From positions 18,488-82,487 of the forward strand of contig VXAA01003999.1 of NCBI GenBank assembly GCA_013399115.1: a DNA stretch of 64,000 nucleotides. Direction: 5' to 3'. Positions within the stretch are counted from its first letter, which is position 1, and each line of letters opens with the position of its first letter. The notes under the pieces are model-generated. The model worked only from the letters and a program-made list of their open reading frames with translations. It was not told the DNA's origin and searched no databases. Source of the stretch: Anseranas semipalmata (lineage: Eukaryota > Chordata > Aves > Anseriformes > Anseranatidae). A program made the translations under genes and the position numbers. This document shows positions 53,646-64,000 of the stretch, in pieces.

Positions 53646-54375
53646 AGGTTGGAAGAGACCTCCAAGATCACCTGGTCCAACCTATGACCTAACACTAGCA
53701 AGTCTTCCACTAAACCATGTCACTAAGCTCTACATCTAAACGTCTTTTAAAGCCCTCCAGGGATGGTGACTCAACCACTTCCCTGGGCAGCCTGTTCCAA
53801 TACCTCACAACCCTTTCAGTAAAGAAGTTTTTCCTAATATCTAACCTAAACCCTTGGCACAACTTTAGCCCATTCCCCCTCATCCTATCACTGGACACGT
53901 GGGAGAAGAGACCAATCCCCACCTTGCTACAGCCTCCTTTAAGGTACCTGTAGAGAGCAATAAGGTCACCCCTGAGCCTCCTCTTCTCCAGGCTAAACAA
54001 ACCCAGCTCCCTCAGCCGCTCCTCATAAGACTTGTTCCCCAGACCCCTCACCAGCCTCGTTGCCCTTCTTTGGACATGCTCCAGCACCTCAATGTCCTTC
54101 CTGTAGTGAGGGGCCCAAAAGTGAACACAGGACTCGAGGTGCGGCCTCACCAGAGCTGAGTACTGATTGTCCAATCACTTCCCTAGTCCTGCTGGCCACA
54201 CTGTTCCTGATACAAGCCAGGATGCTGTTGGCCTTCTTGGCCACCTGAACACATTGCTGGCTCATATTCAGCTGACTATCAACCAAGACTCCCAGGTCCT
54301 TCTCTGCCAGGCAGCTTTCCAGCCACTCATCCCCCAGCCTGTAGCACTGCTTGGGGTTGTTGTGCCTAGCAAGCA
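53646..54375 (-). mobile_element. Young CR1 LINE 3' fragment
   Basis: The minus-strand frame is open for 154 codons (53710-54174), with [39 protein letters not shown] and a terminus ELSDMV. It is nearly the same as the copy at 35433, so both are from one recent subfamily. The last bases of the normal octamer tail are missing; a TA-rich run (53586-53636) abuts the 3' end at TTTAGGTTGGAAGAGACC. The 5' end fades near GTTGTTGTGCCTAGCAAGC, after the region with [14 protein letters not shown]. Confidence 0.92.
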
Positions 54376-57049
54376 CAGAGTATAAATCCCCATCTCAAAG
54401 CAAAGCTTCATCCCTGTTTCTTTAGGATTTTAAAGTGACACATATAGAAACTGTTCTGAAATTTTCACAGTGGCCACAGGAAAACAAAATAAAGATAAAA
54501 AACTGTTAGTGTTGTGTATTTCTGGACAAATACTTACTCCTCGCCTGAAATTCTTGAAGTGGCTTTTAACAAATATTTTGATCTGGTATTCAGAGCATGA
54601 AATAAAATCTATCCTCATCAAGAAAAGACAGATTTATGAATTTAGTTCATGTCATGTGGGGCTGACACGTTGCCTGATGATTAGCTTTTAAATTAAGAAA
54701 ATTTGCTTTTGTAATTAATGAGAATCAGCAGAGAACTGTGGAAACAAAAAAAAAAATCTTAATTTGTCTAACATCAGATATTCATTGACTGCAATTTTAC
54801 TCAGTCACCTTTTAGTACATTTGGAAAGAATTCAAAATCACAAAGATCAACCAGCTTTAGCTTGATGCTGCTAGAAGAGCTAAAACGTGTTTAGGTTCTG
54901 AATATTAATTGCTTTAAAGGTTACAACAGTCACTTTCTCCCAAGGAGGTCACACTTCTGATTGAATAAAGACTTAATTATAAAATACTATAGAACATTGC
55001 AGCAACAAAGCCAGCAAGCAGGTTATTCTTTCTTTAACAGTCCTAAAAATATAATAAAGGCATGTGAAAAAAAAAAAAAAAAAAGGAAAGGAAAGGAAAG
55101 AAAAACACATCCGTTAAAAAAATTGAGGCAGTTATGGATTAATAGTTTGTCGGGGTTTTTTTCCCCATTGGTATGGAAAAGAAAGAAGATGTAACTGCTA
55201 TTCTACCTACCATGCTTGCCACTACTAGAGATTTTTTTAATGAGAAAGCCACATCAAATACTATTTAGCAATAAAGGTATGATTCATATTACTGCAATTG
55301 AAGCAAGTGTTTTGTGAAAAATATAGAGCTCATGAGACACTTTGTGACATTAAATACCTATTAATAATTGCTAATTAAATCTGAAAAAAAAAAATTTGGA
55401 TGCAAGGTCATTTCATTCAATCATGGCTAATTTTGCATGTAGAAATGTATGCCACCATAATGTAGTTTATATAGCATTTGAAATTTAGTTTAGTCCTTTA
55501 TGTGATATTGCTTTTAAATCTTGAGGCTGGATTTGCAACTTGTTGTATGAAATTTACTGTAGAAAACATTATGGAAATACATCTGTGAATGTCCAACACA
55601 TCTAATTGCTTCTTCTTTTTGTCCGCATTTTCTTCTTTTCCACTTCCTCCATTTTCAGTCATTTAATGACTCTAACCTTGTGAATTTTCTTCCTTGTCGT
55701 CACTGAAAAAATAACTACAAGCAGTGCAAATAAATCTGTTCCCCTTTGCCAAAGCAGTTCAAATGTACTGCAAGGACTTTTTTCCTTTGGACCTCAGGTC
55801 TCCCTTGCAGTCCAGTCCTTGCTAGGAACAGGAAGGCATTGTCACAGAAGGCTAAGGTGGCTCAAGGATGCAGACAGTGAATCTCTTTCTCAATCTCATT
55901 TCAAACTGTTTGAAGACTGCAGATCTCCTGAGTCCTGGGGCCCTCTTCTGGCAAATTTGTCTGAAATGATAATTATCTTGGAAACATGAATGAGTGAGTT
56001 CCTTGTTTTGACTTGACAAGCAACTGCCACTGGTGCCTAAATCAGTAATGTCTGTCTAAAAATGTCCATATGCTGTAGGGTATTTTTAATAGACTCCTGA
56101 CTTCCAGTTGTCCAACATGAAAAGGTCGGTGGGAGTTAAAGAGAGGAGAGTAAGTACATGACTCATTGTGGTAATTTGAACATAACACAAAGTCTAGACT
56201 GTGAACAATAGGCAGCGTGGATAATGTTTCACATTAGCTGGTTTCAGAAAAAACAAAATTAATCTCAGTCCTAGTCTCTCAGTCATTTTGTTCTAAGTTG
56301 CAAGACAGGCACTAAATGTGTCATGCTTTGTTTCTAAAATCTGATAACCGCAGTATAGGAACAAAAAACAGCAGCACAGCTTTTCCTGCAAGTTCCAACG
56401 GAAGAAACAAAGCCTGATTTGTTCAGATAAATTCTCCCTCCCAAAGGCTGAATTGCTCACAATTTACCTGATATCTTCCTAATAAATAACCTTTGCAAAA
56501 CTTGAGTGTAGTTTTTCTTGTCCTACATTGTTTCCTGTTCCTTTTACTATTTTTTTTTCATCCTTTTTCTGTTTCTGAGCATATCCATCCGTATCACAAG
56601 TACAATAATTTATAGAGCTTTGTAGGTCAGGAGAATTTTGGTCCATGTTAAGGAGCATTTAAATTAATGTGTTAGGGAGCATTGTTCATAGTGGAAGACT
56701 TGGTATCTCATTTATTCCTGTATAATGTCTTTGCACAAAACCAATTTCCTAATTTTTTGTACCTTAATCACATGCAGTTATCAAATGTTTAAAATCTTCA
56801 GTCTGTATTTTTTTATTGATACAGAATTATTTCAAAAAAAAGAAAAAAGAAAAAAGAAATGATGATATTTCATGAACATAACCTCTGCAGTAGGGCAAAA
56901 CAAACCAAAACCAAACAGCACATGGAATGATTTCCACTTCCTGCACTGAAGACATTTAACAAGGACTGTAACCTTTAAAAAAGGTGGAAAAAAAAAAAAG
57001 CTCAGAAGATGTAAAGATGAGAATGTGTGTTGTGAATGTATGGATACCC
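54376..57049. other. Intronic stretch upstream of neuroligin exon 4
   Basis: AT-rich unique sequence with A-rich runs (55067-55104, 56834-56857, 56988-56999). A more GC-balanced patch lies at about 55770-55950. No exon or transposon recognised. Confidence 0.6.
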
Positions 57050-57308
<259 letters not shown>

Positions 57309-57975
57309 TAGTAGTTTGGTAATGGTAAAATGATTCTTTTGTAAATCAAGTGTGCTCTTTTAAAAAAACAAAACAAAACAAAACAATATATAGATATATA
57401 TATAATTTAAGGAAAATGGCCAAATCAGGTAGGCTGAATTAGAATTACACAATGTCTGTAATTTTTGTAAAATACTTACTATCTAGTAAGTACTTATTAT
57501 CTGGATTTGTGTTAGTCAATGTAAATATTTTAGATGAAAAATACATGCTTTTATAGTAGAAATTTCATGCAAAAAGTGTTATAAGCCATACACTTTTTCT
57601 GCTTTATCAACAGTCTCCACTGAATCTTTTATCAAAGAATCTGCCTTATTTAAAATTAAAAAGGGCAATAACGTTTTTCATTTCTTAAACACACGTGTCT
57701 ACCCTTCCAACACATATTTAGATGCTTTTCCTACTTAATAACAACACAACTCAATCTTATTCAAAAATTTATTTAACTCATCACAAGTAGTATGTGATCC
57801 TACACAGAGTACTTAAGATTTTAGTAAGTGTCTGAGCTGCAGAATTTCTACCCTCAAAAATAATATATATATATATAAATAAATAAACAACAAACAACGT
57901 ATAGCACCAGTACCATACTGATTCCTGTTGGCAAGACCAACTCTGAAAAGAATTAATAAAAGAAGACAAGACCAA

Positions 57976-58918
57976 TGTGGTGGTTTCACACTGATGGCTA
58001 GCTATGCTCCACCACACCGCTCTCTCACTCCCCATCCTGAAACGAAGAGGGTGAGAAAATGTGAAGAAAAAAGGTTCACGGGTTGAGATAAGGACAGGGA
58101 GATTACTCACCAAATACAAACACAGGCAAAACGGGGTCAGTGTAGGGAGATTAATGTAATTTATTGACTACTGCTAATAGACTACAGGAGTGAGAAAATA
58201 AAAGTAAACAAAAAACACCCTCCCTCCCATCCACCCAATTCTACCTCACCCCCCCCAGGTGGCACAGGGGAACGGAGAATGGGAGTTACAGTCATTCCAT
58301 AGCGCTTCATCTCTGCTGCTCCTTCCTGGTCACTCTCTTACCCTGTTCCATCATGGGGTCCCTCCCATGCGATGCCATGCTTCCCAAACTGTTCCTACAT
58401 GGGCTTCCCACAGACTGCAGTTCTTCGAGAACTGCTCCAATACAGGTCTGTACCATGGGTCCATCCTTCAGGAGTGGTCTGCTCCAGCATAAGTCCCCCA
58501 CAGGTGGTGGCAGCTCCTGCTAAACCATCTGCTCCACCATGGGCTCTTCTCCAGGGGCTGCGGCATGGAGATCTGCTCCACCATGGTACCCATGGGCTGC
58601 AGGGGAACTTCTGTTCCATGGCCTGGAGCCCCTCCTGCCTTCTTTCTTCACTGACCTTGGTGTCTGCAGGGCTTTCTCTCACAGTTTTTTCTCACTGCTG
58701 TCTCCCAACTGCTGCTGTGCAGCATTTTTTTCCCTTCCTTAACTCTGCTTTCCCAGAGGCACAACCAGCATCGCTCCCTGGCTCGGCTCTGGCCAGCAGC
58801 GGGTCCCTTTTGGAGCCGGCTGGAGCTGGCTCTGATCTCACATGGGGCAGCTGCTGGGCTCTGCTCGCAGAGGCTGCCCCTCCTGCTACAAAAACTTTGC
58901 TCCCCCCAAAAAAATACA
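57976..58918 (-). mobile_element. Solo LTR, 943 bp, same ERV family, inside neuroligin intron 4
   Basis: It shares its whole length with the LTR at 20765-21838: TGTGGTGGTTTCAC at one end, CTACAAAAACTTTGC near the other, and the same GC-rich body rich in TGCTCCA and CATGGG words. The TG...CA ends carry a perfect 5-bp duplication, ACCAA (57971-57975 and 58919-58923). On the minus strand an AATAAA lies at 58160-58165, and the TATA-like stretch has drifted to AGTTAAGG (near 58737-58744). It is about 130 bp shorter than its relative, with gaps in the GC-rich part. It lies between two coding exons in antisense orientation. Confidence 0.87.
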
Positions 58919-59577
58919 ACCAAGTATCTATTGTTTTTATAACTCCCTGCTACTCCTATCATATTAAAACACAGAAATCTATGGCAGAAGGCTAAGCCAT
59001 AGCAGGTAGCTGTAGCAGGGCAGCTGGTAAACTCACCCTATTTGAAAGTACATAGAGTTATTCCTGACAAGTCAGGGTATTGATACAGCAATGTCCAGTG
59101 AGTAACTGTTGAGTAAGCACTGCCAAAAGCAAGCAGATGGAACAGTGAAAATACTAACTAATCGCATCACTGAAATTTTATAGCATGTACAGTAAGTGGT
59201 CATCACAAAGGTGTATCGACCACAACCACTTTTCCCCATAAATGCTTCTAGGTCTTCAAATATTTTTGTAGCTGTTGCTGTCTTTGGTATTTCAAGAGCT
59301 TGACAGTAGAAACCATGTGCAGAAGAGGCCCAGGCTTTTTAAGGTATACAATAGGCCATTTTAGTGCTCTTACCGGGAAAAAGCAGATGGGGCAGATTCT
59401 CCAGTAAGCTCCTGTTGCTTTTCAGTGCTCTGGTGTCACAAAGAAGCTCTTCAGCCTGGGTCTTGGTTGCTTTTTATATTAGTACATATAAAACAGCCAG
59501 AAGGAACTATTCAATTTTGTCTTATTTTCTTCTAAAGTCTGCAAACATATTTTAATTTGTCATATAGGCAGTGATAA

Positions 59578-59580
<3 letters not shown>

Positions 59581-59614
<34 letters not shown>
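59581..59614 (+). repeat. (TA)n microsatellite in intron 4
   Basis: Seventeen perfect TA units about 580 bp before exon 5. Confidence 0.97.
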
Positions 59615-59618
<4 letters not shown>

Positions 59619-60149
59619 CTCTAAGGTGGTAATTAAAAGTGATGTCAGAGGAGAAGGCTCAAGCCTATTAAATTGATTTTTGCAGAGCAGATTTTTTCAA
59701 ATTATATGATGCATGGCTTCTGTGAAGGAAATGAGAGTGTGTAATTTTCATTTGACCTTTAAACTACTGAAGAGCGCATTTATGAGAGTCATTTACATGG
59801 CGAAGAGGATATGATTGCTTGTAGCTGCCACTCCTTTAAAAAAATTTTTACAGGGTTACCACTGTGCTAAAGCCAGGGGACTGCCATTAAAAATGCAAGA
59901 AAACTGCATTACAAGCATGAGTTTTGTTCTCGAAACAGTAACCTGAAACCTTTACACTTTCTGTATGTGAGCATCAAGAACAAGAGAGATTTTAATTAGT
60001 AGCCTGTTACATATACTATAAAAAGGGAACAGTGAGTACAATATATAGAAGTTGAATTGAAATATAGGAATATGCATCCTTTAATTATTTTATAATCAAA
60101 GCATTCTTTGCTTAGTGAAAGCTGCTTTTAATTTTTGTTGTTGTTGTTG

Positions 60150-64000
<3,851 letters not shown>

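Noticed and set aside
53710..54174. A 154-codon minus-strand open frame
   Set aside because: It is CR1 ORF2 C-terminal sequence from a young insertion.
58372..58995. A 207-codon open frame between the two neuroligin exons
   Set aside because: It is read from the antisense strand of an LTR, and the matching LTR elsewhere does not keep the frame. It runs out of the LTR into unrelated sequence.

Overview
The window is vertebrate nuclear DNA and almost certainly from a bird. It carries several CR1 LINE copies with the typical avian 3' tail (ATTCTRTG-like octamers), three solo retroviral LTRs of kinds seen in bird genomes, and many microsatellites in an AT-rich background. The only host gene I can support is a neuroligin on the + strand. 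Its two coding exons match NLGN4 (human NLGN4X) better than NLGN1 or NLGN3, going by the sequences I remember.

Layout. Positions 1-57099 are a single long intron upstream of the first visible exon (intron 3 in the human numbering). No earlier coding exon could be recognised in it. Exon 4 is 57100-57285 (186 bp), intron 4 is 57286-60190, exon 5 is 60191-60980 (790 bp), and the start of intron 5 runs to the window end. Both exons keep the frame, have AG/GT splice sites and join through a split glycine codon. The start, the 5' part of the ectodomain, the transmembrane segment and the C-terminus lie outside the window.

Mobile elements. Solo LTRs lie at 5084-5437 (354 bp, 6-bp target duplication, compact alpharetrovirus-like layout), 20765-21838 (1074 bp, 5-bp duplication) and 57976-58918 (943 bp, 5-bp duplication). 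The last two belong to one family, and all three read antisense to the neuroligin. CR1 copies lie at 7340-9860 (long, + strand, decayed endonuclease and reverse transcriptase), 16661-16722 (+), 31752-32320 (-), 35433-35917 (+, young), 44005-45092 (-), and 53646-54375 (-, young).

The most unusual structure is a near-perfect 150-bp inverted repeat at 35307-36551. One arm is interrupted by a young CR1 and the other arm keeps the uninterrupted (empty) site. A 735-bp exact tandem copy at 22565-24035, with a single N at its junction, is most likely an assembly artefact. A 25-N gap lies at 16173-16197. No CRISPR array, bacterial-type operon or new gene system was found. The rest reads as ordinary intronic sequence with microsatellites.
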